From Leisingera sp. S132 (GTDB taxonomy: Bacteria; Pseudomonadota; Alphaproteobacteria; Rhodobacterales; Rhodobacteraceae): DNA of 64,000 nucleotides. The position numbers and the translations under genes were made by a program. The notes below the pieces were generated by a model. It was not told the origin of the DNA. It made no database searches and saw only the letters and a list, made by a program, of their open reading frames with translations. Below, piece by piece: positions 27,460 to 35,815 of the stretch. The DNA lies in NCBI RefSeq assembly GCF_025144465.1, contig NZ_CP083554.1, positions 1-64,000 of the forward strand, written 5' to 3'. Within the stretch, counting starts at the first letter, position 1; the number at the start of each line of letters is the position of its first letter.

Positions 27460-29778
27460 TCAGCCCTGCCCTTTGAGGGTTTCGATCGCCATCAGCACGC
27501 ACTCGGGCGTGGCCGGCGCATCCAGACGGGGGCAGACCTTGTAATCTCCAGTACTGGCAACCGCCATCGACAGCGCTTCGAACACCGAGATGCCCAGCAT
27601 GAACGGCGGCTCGCCCACGGCTTTGGACCGCTTGATGGTGCGCTTCTTGTTCACCGACCATTCGGCCAGCTGCGTGTTGAAGATGCGCGGCCGGTCAGAG
27701 GCCAGCGGGATCTTGTAGGTCGAGGGCGCATGAGTGCGCAACCGGCCCTCGCCGTCCCACCACAGCTCCTCGGTGGTGAGCCAGCCCATGCCCTGGATGA
27801 ACGCGCCCTCCACCTGGCCCTTGTCCAGGACCGGGTTCAGCGAGCGGCCTACGTCATGCAGGATGTCGGTGCGCTCCACCCGGTATTCGCCGGTCAGCGT
27901 GTCGACGGACACTTCCGAGCAGGACGCGCCATAGGCGTAATAGAAGAACGGCTGCCCCTTGCCCGCCGCGCGGTCCCAGTGGATCTCAGGCGTCTTGTAG
28001 AAGCCCGCCGCCGACAGGTGGACGCGGGCCATGTAGGCCTCCTTCACCAGCGTGTCGAAAGGGATCTCCTCGCTGCCGACGCGCACGCGGTTGGGCAGGA
28101 ATTCAACTTCCGCCTCGGAGACTTCATATTTTTCCGCCGCAAATTTGGTCAGCCGGGCAATGATCTGCTCCGCCGCATCCAGTGCCGCCATGCCATTGAG
28201 GTCCGACCCCGAAGAGGCCGCGGTGGCAGAGGTGTTCGGCACCTTCTCGGTGGTTGTCTTGGTGATCTTGATGCGCTCGAAATCGACCTGGAAGGCGTCG
28301 GCCACCACTTGCGCGACCTTGGTATTCAGGCCCTGCCCCATCTCGGTGCCGCCGTGGTTCAGGTGGATCGAGCCGTCATTGTAGACATGGATCAGCGAGC
28401 CCGCCTGATTGTACCAGGTCGCAGTAAAGGAGATGCCGAATTTCACCGGGGTGAGCGCAATGCCCTTCTTGATGATCTTTGATGCCTTGTTGAAGGCGAT
28501 GATCTCCTCGCGGCGCTTGCGGTACTCGGCGTTTTCCTCGAGCTCTGTGATCAGCCGGTCGAGGATATTGTCCTCCACCTTCTGATGGTAAGGCGTCAGA
28601 TCGCGGCCCTCGTCGCCATAAAAATTGACCTTGCGCACATCCAGAGGGTCCTTGCCGAGGGCATAGGCTATTTCTTCGATCATCCGCTCCGCCGCGACCA
28701 CACCCTGCGGGCCGCCAAAGCCGCGGAAGGCGGTGTTGGAGACGGTGTTGGTTTTCATCGGACGGCTTTTCAGCAGCACGTTCGGGTAGAAATAGGCGTT
28801 ATCCGCATGAAACAGCGCGCGGTCGGTGACCGGCCCCGACAGGTCCGAGGAGTAGCCGCAGCGCGCGGCAAAGCTGCCCTCGACCGCCTGGATGCGGCCC
28901 TCGCCGTCAAAAGCCACGTCATAGTCGATCACGAAGTCATGGCGCTTGCCGGTGGCGGTCATGTCCTGGTCGCGGTCCGGGCGGATCTTGACGGGGCGGT
29001 TATGCTTCTTCGCGGCAATCGCAGCCACCGCGCAGAACAGGTTCATCTGGCTTTCCTTGCCGCCAAATCCGCCGCCCATCCGGCGCACGTTGACGGTGAC
29101 CGCGTTGTTCGCCACGCCCAGAACATGCGCCACCATATGCTGCGCCTCGCTGGGGTGCTGGGTGGAGCAATGCACGGTCACGTCTTCGTCCTCGCCGGGG
29201 ATGGCAAAGGCGATATGGCCTTCCAGATACATGTGGTCCTGGCCGCCGACGGTCATCTGCGCCCGGATGCGGTGGGGGGCGTCCTTGCGGCCCGCCTCCA
29301 CATCGCCGCGCTCCAGCTTCAGCGGGTCGGTGATCATCGGATAGCCTGCCTCCTGCGCCTGAACCGGGTCCAGGGCGTGCGGCAGCACTTCGTAATCCAC
29401 CTGCGCCAGCTCGGCCGCACGGCGGGCGGCATCGCGGGTTTCGGCAATGACCGCAAACATCGGCTGGCCGTGGAATTCGACCTTCCCGGTCGGAAACACC
29501 GGCTCGTCATGCTTGCCGGTGGGGCTGATGTCGTTGACGCCGGGAATGTCATCGGCGGTCAGCACATCCACCACGCCGGGCGCGGCGCGCACCGCTGACA
29601 GGTCGATGCCCTTTATATTGGCGTGGGCGACGGTGGAGACGCCCAGGTAAGCGTGCAGCGTGCCATAAGGCTCGGCGATATCGTCGGTGTATTCGGCGCG
29701 GCCGGTCACATGCTTGATGGCACTGTCGTGCTGGCGGTCATGGTGCACGGCGCCGCTGATGGTCTGATGGTCTTTCAT
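27460..29778 (-). CDS. xdhB: Xanthine dehydrogenase, molybdopterin-binding subunit XdhB
   Basis: This 772-residue large subunit oxidises hypoxanthine and xanthine to urate at a molybdenum centre. Cofactor motifs are visible: RRMGGGFGGKESQ, AFRGFGGPQGVV and GGTEMGQGLNTKVAQ, and the substrate-site region IGEPPF-type VGEPPFMLGIS. Length and N-terminal GRAEYTDDI fit bacterial XdhB. It is 12 bases after xdhA with GGAGG before its ATG. It works with XdhA (iron-sulfur and FAD) and needs XdhC for cofactor loading. Confidence 0.95.
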   Translation of the reverse strand: MKDHQTISGAVHHDRQHDSAIKHVTGRAEYTDDIAEPYGTLHAYLGVSTVAHANIKGIDLSAVRAAPGVVDVLTADDIPGVNDISPTGKHDEPVFPTGKVEFHGQPMFAVIAETRDAARRAAELAQVDYEVLPHALDPVQAQEAGYPMITDPLKLERGDVEAGRKDAPHRIRAQMTVGGQDHMYLEGHIAFAIPGEDEDVTVHCSTQHPSEAQHMVAHVLGVANNAVTVNVRRMGGGFGGKESQMNLFCAVAAIAAKKHNRPVKIRPDRDQDMTATGKRHDFVIDYDVAFDGEGRIQAVEGSFAARCGYSSDLSGPVTDRALFHADNAYFYPNVLLKSRPMKTNTVSNTAFRGFGGPQGVVAAERMIEEIAYALGKDPLDVRKVNFYGDEGRDLTPYHQKVEDNILDRLITELEENAEYRKRREEIIAFNKASKIIKKGIALTPVKFGISFTATWYNQAGSLIHVYNDGSIHLNHGGTEMGQGLNTKVAQVVADAFQVDFERIKITKTTTEKVPNTSATAASSGSDLNGMAALDAAEQIIARLTKFAAEKYEVSEAEVEFLPNRVRVGSEEIPFDTLVKEAYMARVHLSAAGFYKTPEIHWDRAAGKGQPFFYYAYGASCSEVSVDTLTGEYRVERTDILHDVGRSLNPVLDKGQVEGAFIQGMGWLTTEELWWDGEGRLRTHAPSTYKIPLASDRPRIFNTQLAEWSVNKKRTIKRSKAVGEPPFMLGISVFEALSMAVASTGDYKVCPRLDAPATPECVLMAIETLKGQG

Positions 29779-29790
29779 CTCAAATCCTCC

Positions 29791-31254
29791 TCAGGCGACG
29801 GCCAGCCGGACAGCACCGGCGGTTCCCGCATCATGTTCCAGGTAGAAGCGGCGCAGCAGGTTGCTGGCCGTGAGCGTGCGGTACTCCGCAGAGGCGCGCC
29901 AGTCGCTGAGCGGGGTGAAGTCCTGCTTCACCGCTTCCGCTGCGGCGTCAAACGCGGCCTCGCCCCAGGACTGGCCAACCAGCGCGGCCTCGGCACCAGC
30001 AGCGCGCTTGGGCGTCGCCGCCATGCCGCCGAAGGCGATGCGCGCAGCGGTGATCACGCCATCCGTCACGGTGACGCTGACCCCGGCGGCGACTGAGGAG
30101 ATATCCTCATCCCGGCGCTTAGAAATCTTGTAGGCGGCGTCGATCTGGCCCTCTGCCGGGCGCGGAATGCGGATCGAGGCAACAAAGTCGCCCGGCTCGC
30201 GGTCCTGCTTGCCGTAGTCGATGAAGAACTCCTCCAGCGGCAGGGTGCGCGAACCGCCCTTCTTCTGCAGCGTCACCTCGGCGCCCAGCGAGATCAGCAC
30301 CGGCGGGGTGTCCCCGATGGGCGAGCCGTTGGCGATATTGCCGCCGATGGTGCCCATGTTGCGCACCTGCCAGCCGGCGATCCGGTCCCAGTATGCGCGC
30401 AGATGCGGGAAGGCATCGCGGATTGCCGCTTCGCTCTCGGTATAGGTGACGCCGGCACCGATGATCAGCGCCTCGTCGGTCAGCTCCACCGCTTTCAGCT
30501 CTTCCAGGTGGGCAACAAACACCACCGGAGAGATCGGCTTCATGAATTTGGTGACCCAGAGGCCCACATCGGTGGAGCCTGCCACAATAGTCGCCTTGGG
30601 GTTCCCGGCCAGCACCTCTGCCAGATCCGCCGCATCCAGCGGCAGGATGGCGCGGTCATCCTCGGGGCCGGTCACGACGCGGGCCTCGGGCTGGATCGCC
30701 TTCAGCTTGGCGGTCAGGTTGTCGCGTTCGGTGGTCAGGTAGTCATTGGCCGGGGTGCCGTACTGGTTCACCGCCAGGGCGGCCTTCACGATCGGCTCAT
30801 AGCCGGTGCAGCGGCACAGGTTGCCTTGAACGGCGGTTTCAACTTCGGCCTCGGTGGGCTGCGGGTTTTCCATCCACAGCGCATAGAGCGACATCACGAA
30901 ACCGGGGGTGCAGAAGCCGCACTGGCTGCCGTGGTATTCGACCATCGCCTGCTGCACCGGGTGCAGACGCCCGTTCGGGCCGGACAGGTGTTCAACCGTC
31001 ACAACGTGGCAGCCGTTGAGCGATGCCAGGAAACGGATGCAGGCGTTTACCGCCTCATAGCGCAGGGCGCCATTGTGCAGGCGGCCCACCAGCACGGTGC
31101 AGGCGCCGCAGTCGCCCTCGGCGCAGCCTTCCTTGGTGCCGGTCAGGCGCTGCTCCAGCCGCAGGAAATCCAGCAGGGTGGTGGTCGCCTTCACGTCGTC
31201 CAGCACAATGTCCTTGCCGTTCAGAAGAAAGCGTATGCCGGTTTGATGTGCCAT
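29791..31254 (-). CDS. xdhA: Xanthine dehydrogenase, iron-sulfur/FAD subunit XdhA
   Basis: This 487-residue small subunit passes electrons from the molybdenum centre to NAD+. The first 2Fe-2S cluster ligands are in CAEGDCGACTVLVG, the second in CGFCTPGF and CRCTGYEPI, and the FAD domain holds TIVAGSTDVGLW and the TIGGNIANGSPIGDTPP loop. The start is placed at 31254, where GGGAGG lies 5 bases upstream; an in-frame extension to 31338 is not family-like. First gene of the minus-strand purine operon, it faces a LysR gene across a 206-base region with a strong inverted repeat. Confidence 0.95.
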   Translation of the reverse strand: MAHQTGIRFLLNGKDIVLDDVKATTTLLDFLRLEQRLTGTKEGCAEGDCGACTVLVGRLHNGALRYEAVNACIRFLASLNGCHVVTVEHLSGPNGRLHPVQQAMVEYHGSQCGFCTPGFVMSLYALWMENPQPTEAEVETAVQGNLCRCTGYEPIVKAALAVNQYGTPANDYLTTERDNLTAKLKAIQPEARVVTGPEDDRAILPLDAADLAEVLAGNPKATIVAGSTDVGLWVTKFMKPISPVVFVAHLEELKAVELTDEALIIGAGVTYTESEAAIRDAFPHLRAYWDRIAGWQVRNMGTIGGNIANGSPIGDTPPVLISLGAEVTLQKKGGSRTLPLEEFFIDYGKQDREPGDFVASIRIPRPAEGQIDAAYKISKRRDEDISSVAAGVSVTVTDGVITAARIAFGGMAATPKRAAGAEAALVGQSWGEAAFDAAAEAVKQDFTPLSDWRASAEYRTLTASNLLRRFYLEHDAGTAGAVRLAVA

Positions 31255-31349
31255 GGGGCCTCCCGAGTGTCTCTGGGGCCGTGCTGGCCCGCTTATGTCA
31301 TTTTTACCTTGTCTGACTGCCACGGTTAACGGCTGCAATCGTGAAAGGC

Positions 31350-31368
31350 TTTCAACACCCTGTTGAAA
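31350..31368. promoter_or_regulatory. Inverted-repeat operator candidate between xdhA and lysR
   Basis: TTTCAAC-ACCCT-GTTGAAA is a perfect inverted repeat with 7-base arms and a 5-base centre. It lies 96 bases upstream of xdhA and 93 bases upstream of the divergent LysR gene. Size and position fit a LysR dimer site controlling both genes. No experimental link is visible. Confidence 0.6.
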
Positions 31369-31460
31369 ATGGTTACGGTAATAGGTGCCGGAACCGGTGC
31401 TTTGCCGCCTGCTTGCCTGACAGGCCGGAGGGGAATGCGCCCCGTAAAGGTCTGTGAAAC

Positions 31461-32378
31461 ATGTCTTATCTGGAATCCCTGCGGGTCTTTACCCGAGTCG
31501 TCGAACTAGGCAGCATCACCTCTGGCGGGCGGGATCTGCGGCTGACTCCGGCGGTGGCCAGCAAAAGGATCAAGGAACTTGAAAAGCACCTAGGGGTGCG
31601 TCTGTTCAACCGTACCACGAGATCGCTGACCCCGACAGAGGTTGGGCAGCTGTTTTACGCAGAAGCCAAGAAGGTGCTCGAATCGATTGAGGACGCCGAG
31701 GCGGTGGTCTCGCAGTTCTCCGCCGCGCCGCGCGGGGTGATCCGGGTGACCGCGCCCTTGGGTGTGGGCCGCCGCATCATCGCGCCGCTGGTGCCGGGTT
31801 TTGTCGAGGACTACCCGGCCACCGAAATCCGGATGCGGATGTCGGACCGCAAGGTCGATATCCTGGCGGACGGGCTGGATGTGGCGTTCTTTATCGGCAC
31901 CCCGCATGATTCCACCCTGAAGATGCGCAAGATCGCCGATTGCGCCCGGGTGCTTTGCGCCGCGCCGGAATATCTGGAACGCCACGGCACCCCTCAGATG
32001 CCGGAGGACCTGCTGAGCGGCCACAACTGCCTCCTGTTGCGCTATCCGCGCTCACCTGAGTATTACTGGACGCTGACCACGCCGGAAGGCCCGCGCAAGC
32101 TGGAAGTCTCAGGCAGATACGACGCCGATGACAGCGACGTGCTGACCAATTGGGCGCTGGACGGGCGCGGTATCGTCAACAAGCCGCGGTTTGACGTCGC
32201 CGCCCATCTGCAGAGCGGCGCGCTGGTTGAGGTGCTGCCGGACACGCCGCCAGAGGCAACCATCTTTGGCTGTCTCTACCCGCACCGGAAACTGCAGGAC
32301 CCCAAGATCCGCCTGTTTGTGGATTACGCGGTGAAACACGGCCTCGCCGCCTTCCGGCGCAGCGAGGCGGGGAACTGA
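31461..32378 (+). CDS. LysR family regulator, probable regulator of xdhABC operon
   Basis: This 305-residue LysR protein of the CrgA/AphB-like subgroup has an N-terminal helix-turn-helix (LRVFTRVVELGSITSGGRDLRLTPAVASKRIKELEKHLG). The effector domain begins GVIRVTAPLGVGRRIIAPL. It is divergent from xdhA, the usual place for a regulator of the neighbouring operon, and a perfect inverted repeat lies between them. It is closely related to the LysR protein at 34322-35230 (both contain RKIADC-RVLCAAPEYL and the phrase LTNWALDGRGI or LTSWALDGHGI), so purine genes here seem to be split between two paralogous regulators. The effector is unknown; urate or xanthine are plausible. Confidence 0.88.
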   Translation: MSYLESLRVFTRVVELGSITSGGRDLRLTPAVASKRIKELEKHLGVRLFNRTTRSLTPTEVGQLFYAEAKKVLESIEDAEAVVSQFSAAPRGVIRVTAPLGVGRRIIAPLVPGFVEDYPATEIRMRMSDRKVDILADGLDVAFFIGTPHDSTLKMRKIADCARVLCAAPEYLERHGTPQMPEDLLSGHNCLLLRYPRSPEYYWTLTTPEGPRKLEVSGRYDADDSDVLTNWALDGRGIVNKPRFDVAAHLQSGALVEVLPDTPPEATIFGCLYPHRKLQDPKIRLFVDYAVKHGLAAFRRSEAGN

Positions 32379-32388
32379 AGACAGCAGC

Positions 32389-32417
32389 AAAAGGCGGGCA
32401 CCGCTGGCCCGCCTTTT
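32389..32417 (+). terminator. Bidirectional Rho-independent terminator
   Basis: AAAAGGCGGGC (32389-32399) pairs with GCCCGCCTTTT (32407-32417), an 11-base-pair stem with a 7-base loop. A/T ends on both sides allow it to stop the LysR transcript on the plus strand and the lipoprotein transcript on the minus strand. Confidence 0.85.
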
Positions 32418-32437
32418 CAGTTTCCAGGGTTCTCGCC

Positions 32438-32641
32438 TTAGCAGCGGTGCGGATTTTCCTGGCAGTAGATCAGGTTTGCTGCGGCCCCGACGGCGGCCCC
32501 CGTCACCAGGCTGCCGTCCAGAACGGCGGCACCGGCAGCGCCGGCACCAGCGCCGTAGACCAGCCGCTCGCCCGTGGTGTCGCCGCAGGCGGCCAAAGCC
32601 GCGCAGAGTGCAAGTCCGATGGCGATGGGTTTCCTAAGCAT
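32438..32641 (-). CDS. Small glycine-rich lipoprotein
   Basis: This 67-residue protein is supported by a strong AAGGAGG ribosome-binding site upstream of the ATG at 32641. It has a signal peptide ending in a lipobox (ALAAC, Cys19), so it is probably a lipoprotein. The mature part is glycine/alanine-rich (YGAGAGAAGAAV, VTGAAVGAAANLIYC), reminiscent of glycine-zipper envelope proteins, and ends in a Cys-containing CQENPHRC. Function is unknown. The longer ORF in this frame (to 32887) reads through repeat DNA and is rejected. Confidence 0.7.
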   Translation of the reverse strand: MLRKPIAIGLALCAALAACGDTTGERLVYGAGAGAAGAAVLDGSLVTGAAVGAAANLIYCQENPHRC

Positions 32642-32858
32642 CGTGTTTCCTCCTTCAACGTCCAAACCCCCGCGGTATTGCCGCGGTCCCAAACGGCCGG
32701 CCCCCGGCATGTGCCGCCGGGGTGAAGGGTGCCCGAAAGGGATTGGCGCTGTGGCTGAACAGGCCGGAAGCCCTGGGGATCCGGCGCAACTGGGCGCACC
32801 CTGTGCAGGTATAACGCACGGCGGCGGAGAAAGGTTCCCGGGGTTTCGCTGCATGGCC

Positions 32859-32899
32859 GGTGCACAGGGGGTGTACAGGGGGTGCACGCGGGGTGCCGG
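32859..32899. repeat. 11-bp tandem repeats upstream of the lipoprotein gene
   Basis: Three consecutive 11-base units, GGTGCACAGGG, GGTGTACAGGG and GGTGCACGCGG, are followed by a partial fourth (GGTGCCGG). They lie about 220 bases upstream of the lipoprotein start in the 316-base gap 32642-32957. The period is close to one DNA turn. Apart from these repeats, the terminator after puuD and the lipoprotein ribosome-binding site, I see nothing else in the gap. Confidence 0.7.
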
Positions 32900-32901
32900 A
32901 C

Positions 32902-32933
32902 AAAAAATGGCCCCGCCATGGGGGCGGAGCCAT
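32902..32933 (-). terminator. Rho-independent terminator after puuD
   Basis: ATGGCCCCGCC (32907-32917) pairs with GGCGGAGCCAT (32923-32933) with one mismatch and is followed on the minus strand by a T run (AAAAAA at 32902-32907). It is 25 bases past the puuD stop. Confidence 0.8.
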
Positions 32934-32957
32934 CCGGTTTGAAAGTGTCTGACAGTG

Positions 32958-34217
32958 TCAGTTCGCGGCCAGCGTCAGCGGCAGATCCTTGGAGGCGCCG
33001 CCGTACCAGCGGCGGATCAGGGCGCGCTCCTCGTCCTCCATGAAGGTGACGTTGGCGGGCGGCATCGCATGGGTGGCACCGGCCTGCAGGTAAATCTCCT
33101 TGGCGTATTTCGCCACATCCGCCGGGGTTTCCAGCAGCACGTTCTTGGGCGCGCGGCGGATGCCGTCATAGTAGGGCTCCCGCGAATGGCACATGGCGCA
33201 GCGGCCCGGCACCACATTCATCACGTCCTCGAAATGCTGATTGCCGGCAAAGACTTGCTCGGACTTGGTTAGCTCCCGCGCCTCGGATTCTTCATAGGTG
33301 TCCTGCTGCAGCGGTGCCTGGCTCAGGATCATGATGCCGATGAACAGGATGGCGGTCACCGGCCAGGTCCAGGTCGGGTTGCTGGTGCCCGCGTGGTTGC
33401 TGTTGAAGTAGTGGCGGATGGTCACGCCCATCAGGAACACCAGCGCCGCGATCAGCCAGTTGTACTCGGTGGCAAAGGCCAGCGGGTAGTGGTTCGACAG
33501 CATCAGGAACACCACCGGCAGCGTCAGGTAGTTGTTGTGGGTCGAGCGCAGCTTGGCGATCTTGCCGTATTTGGCATCCGGCGTGCGGCCTTCCTGCAGG
33601 TCCTTCACCACGATACGCTGGTTTGGCATGATGATGAAAAAAACGTTTGCTGTCATTATGGTAGCCGTAAAGGCACCCAGATGCAGCATCACCGCGCGGC
33701 CGGTGAAGATCTGGTTGTAGCCCCAGCCCATGGCGACCAGCAGCACGAACAGCAGCACCATCAGGAAGGTCGGCTTTTCCCCCAGCGGCGATTTGCACAA
33801 GGCATCATAGACCAGCCAGCCGATGCTGAGCGATGCGCCGGAGATCAGGATGCCCTGCCACAGGGCCAGATCGGCCTTGCTGGAGTCGATCAGGTACAGT
33901 TCCCCGCCTGCCCAGTAGACGATCATCAAGAGGCCCGCGCCCGACAGCCAGGTGGCGTAGCTTTCCCATTTGAACCAGATCAGATGGTCCGGCATGTTTT
34001 CCGGCGCCACCAGGTATTTCTGAATGTGATAAAAACCGCCGCCGTGGACCTGCCATTCCTCGCCATGCGCGCCGACCGGCAGATGCGGAACCTTCCGCAG
34101 GCCAAGGTCGAGCGCGACGAAGTAGAAGGACGATCCGATCCAGGCAATGGCGGTGATGACGTGAAGCCAGCGGACCGCAAAGCCCAGCCAGTCCCACATG
34201 ATCACAAGCTCTTCCAT
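32958..34217 (-). CDS. puuD: Membrane urate hydroxylase PuuD with cytochrome c domain
   Basis: This 419-residue protein oxidises urate to 5-hydroxyisourate using a cytochrome rather than oxygen as direct acceptor. Residues 1 to about 300 form a multi-helix urate-oxidase domain (WLHVITAIAWIGSSFYFVALD near the start). The C-terminal 110 residues are a cytochrome c domain with CAMCH (Cys340, Cys343, His344) and a distal Met candidate in THAMPP. AGGAG precedes the ATG. It follows XdhAB in the pathway and precedes UraH. A divergent LysR gene and an inverted repeat lie upstream. Confidence 0.93.
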   Translation of the reverse strand: MEELVIMWDWLGFAVRWLHVITAIAWIGSSFYFVALDLGLRKVPHLPVGAHGEEWQVHGGGFYHIQKYLVAPENMPDHLIWFKWESYATWLSGAGLLMIVYWAGGELYLIDSSKADLALWQGILISGASLSIGWLVYDALCKSPLGEKPTFLMVLLFVLLVAMGWGYNQIFTGRAVMLHLGAFTATIMTANVFFIIMPNQRIVVKDLQEGRTPDAKYGKIAKLRSTHNNYLTLPVVFLMLSNHYPLAFATEYNWLIAALVFLMGVTIRHYFNSNHAGTSNPTWTWPVTAILFIGIMILSQAPLQQDTYEESEARELTKSEQVFAGNQHFEDVMNVVPGRCAMCHSREPYYDGIRRAPKNVLLETPADVAKYAKEIYLQAGATHAMPPANVTFMEDEERALIRRWYGGASKDLPLTLAAN

Positions 34218-34273
34218 TGTTCTCTCCTCATAAGCTTTGACCCGAGACTAGAGCATGGTGTTATTTTCATGTA

Positions 34274-34290
34274 TTGGGTAAAAAACCCAA
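34274..34290. promoter_or_regulatory. Inverted-repeat operator candidate between puuD and lysR
   Basis: TTGGGT-AAAAA-ACCCAA is a perfect 17-base inverted repeat, 32 bases before the LysR start at 34322 and 57 bases before puuD. Position and symmetry fit an autoregulatory LysR site that also controls puuD. Its sequence differs from the xdhA site. Confidence 0.58.
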
Positions 34291-34321
34291 GCTGTTTCAA
34301 AATAACACAAAGAATACGCGA

Positions 34322-35230
34322 ATGGCCTATCTCGACAACATCCGCACCTTTGTCCGTGTCTATGAACTTGGCAACATGTCTGCCGCTGCGCGGGACATGC
34401 GGATCTCGGCCGCGGTGGCGTCGTCGCGGATCTCGCAGCTGGAGGATCACCTGAACGTGCGGCTGTTCCAGCGCACCACCCGGCTGCTCAATCCGACCGA
34501 ACAGGGCAATCTGTTCTATCACGGGGCGGTCAAGATTTTGGAAGCGGTTGACGAGGCGGAGGCCGATATCAGCAGCGTCACCCAAACCCCGCGCGGAACG
34601 CTCTATGTGGCGGCGCCTTTGGGGCTGGGGCAGCGGCTGATCGCGCCGGCGGTGCCGAAATTCAAGGAAGCCTATCCGCTGATCTCGATCCGGCTGCGGC
34701 TGTCGGACCGCAAGCTGGATCTGGCGGCTGAGGGGTTGGATGCGGCGTTTTTCCTGGGCGTGCCGGAGGATTCAAACCTGCGCATCCGCAAGATCGCCGA
34801 CTGCCCGCGGGTGCTGTGTGCGGCGCCGGAGTACATCCGGCAGCGCGGCCAGCCGAAGACCAGCGAGGAGCTGAAGACGGAGGCGCATGACTGCCTGAAC
34901 CTGCGCTATCCCGGCGCGCCGGAGTTCCAATGGCCGCTGCGCAGCCAGGACGGGGTGAAGCGGGTGACCGTAACGGGACCGTTTGAATCGGATCACGGCG
35001 ATGTGCTGACCAGTTGGGCGCTGGACGGGCACGGGATCATCCTGAAACCGGTGTTCGAGATCTCGGAACACCTCGCCTCCGGTAGGCTGGTGCCCGTTCT
35101 GGCAGAGGAGCCGCCGGTTCCGATCCAGATGGCCTGCCTCTATGTTCACCGCCGCCACCAGGACCCCAAGGTGCGGCTGTTCATGGATTTCATGGTGGAT
35201 CACATTCAGGCGTCCCTCCCCCCAGAATGA
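34322..35230 (+). CDS. LysR family regulator, probable regulator of puuD
   Basis: This 302-residue LysR protein is paralogous to the one beside xdhA. Its helix-turn-helix (VRVYELGNMSAAARDMRISAAVASSRISQLEDHLN) and effector domain (GTLYVAAPLGLGQRLIAPAVPKF) are complete. The ATG at 34322 is chosen; an upstream in-frame TTG lies inside the palindrome. It is divergent from puuD across 104 bases and is followed by the uraH terminator. Probable role: control of urate oxidation genes, effector unknown. Confidence 0.87.
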   Translation: MAYLDNIRTFVRVYELGNMSAAARDMRISAAVASSRISQLEDHLNVRLFQRTTRLLNPTEQGNLFYHGAVKILEAVDEAEADISSVTQTPRGTLYVAAPLGLGQRLIAPAVPKFKEAYPLISIRLRLSDRKLDLAAEGLDAAFFLGVPEDSNLRIRKIADCPRVLCAAPEYIRQRGQPKTSEELKTEAHDCLNLRYPGAPEFQWPLRSQDGVKRVTVTGPFESDHGDVLTSWALDGHGIILKPVFEISEHLASGRLVPVLAEEPPVPIQMACLYVHRRHQDPKVRLFMDFMVDHIQASLPPE

Positions 35231-35259
35231 AAAAGCCCGCCCCAGTTGCCTGGGACGGG
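35230..35259 (-). terminator. Rho-independent terminator after uraH
   Basis: CCCGCCCCAG (35236-35245) pairs with CTGGGACGGG (35250-35259) with one mismatch around TTGC and is followed on the minus strand by CTTTTT. It begins right at the stop codon of the convergent LysR gene and may serve both. Confidence 0.75.
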
Positions 35260-35309
35260 AACCGCCGGCAGATGCCAAGCGGGAGGAGAGGTATATTGGG
35301 GCGTGCGGC

Positions 35310-35666
35310 TCAGCTGCCGCGGTAGGTGGAGTAGCCGTAGGGCGAAAGCAGAAGCGGCACGTGGTAGTGGTTGTCTGCCTGGCTCATGCCGAACCGCAGC
35401 GGCACCTCGTCCAGGAACAGCGGGTCAGCGCCGGCCTGGCCGGTGGCGCGCAGATAGCCGCCTGCGTGGAACACCAGCTCATAGGTGCCGGTGGCAAATT
35501 CGCCTGCCGGCAGGATCTGCTCGTCGGTGCGCCCGTCGTCATTGGTGGTCAGGCTGCGCAGATGGATGCGCTCATTGCCTTCAATCCGGTAAAGGTCGAT
35601 CTTCAGCCCTTCCGCCGGGCAGCCGCGGGCGGTGTCCAGCACATGGGTGGTCAGAAATCCGGCCAT
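35310..35666 (-). CDS. uraH: 5-hydroxyisourate hydrolase
   Basis: This 118-residue transthyretin-related enzyme hydrolyses 5-hydroxyisourate to OHCU. Active-site and signature segments are visible: [14 protein letters not shown] with His8, the central [14 protein letters not shown], and the C-terminal [18 protein letters not shown] ending in the family YRGS. There is no signal peptide, so it is cytoplasmic. It is transcribed away from puuE across a 149-base promoter region. Its product is the substrate of the UraD domain encoded by the neighbour. Confidence 0.95.
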   Translation of the reverse strand: MAGFLTTHVLDTARGCPAEGLKIDLYRIEGNERIHLRSLTTNDDGRTDEQILPAGEFATGTYELVFHAGGYLRATGQAGADPLFLDEVPLRFGMSQADNHYHVPLLLSPYGYSTYRGS

Positions 35667-35744
35667 CTCAGCCTCCTGTCAAATCCGTTTCCTTAGGTAT
35701 GCTTGGTTCAGCCCGCCCCATACAGCGGCAAGAGTCAAAAAGTT

Positions 35745-35765
35745 CTTTCAAAAATTTACTGAAAG
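35745..35765. promoter_or_regulatory. Inverted repeat in uraH-puuE promoter region
   Basis: CTTTCA (35745-35750) and TGAAAG (35760-35765) form a 6-base inverted repeat with a 9-base A/T-rich centre, midway between divergent uraH and puuE. The CTTTCA half resembles the arms of the xdhA site (TTTCAAC), so the same LysR protein might bind both; this is inference. Confidence 0.38.
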
Positions 35766-35815
35766 CCTGGCGGGATTATTCTGTTCTATAAGGAGCAAAA
35801 GACAGGAGACCTGAC

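Noticed and set aside
26530-28482. 650-codon open frame on the plus strand
   Set aside because: Lies opposite xdhC and xdhB, both with complete cofactor motifs; no recognisable domain.
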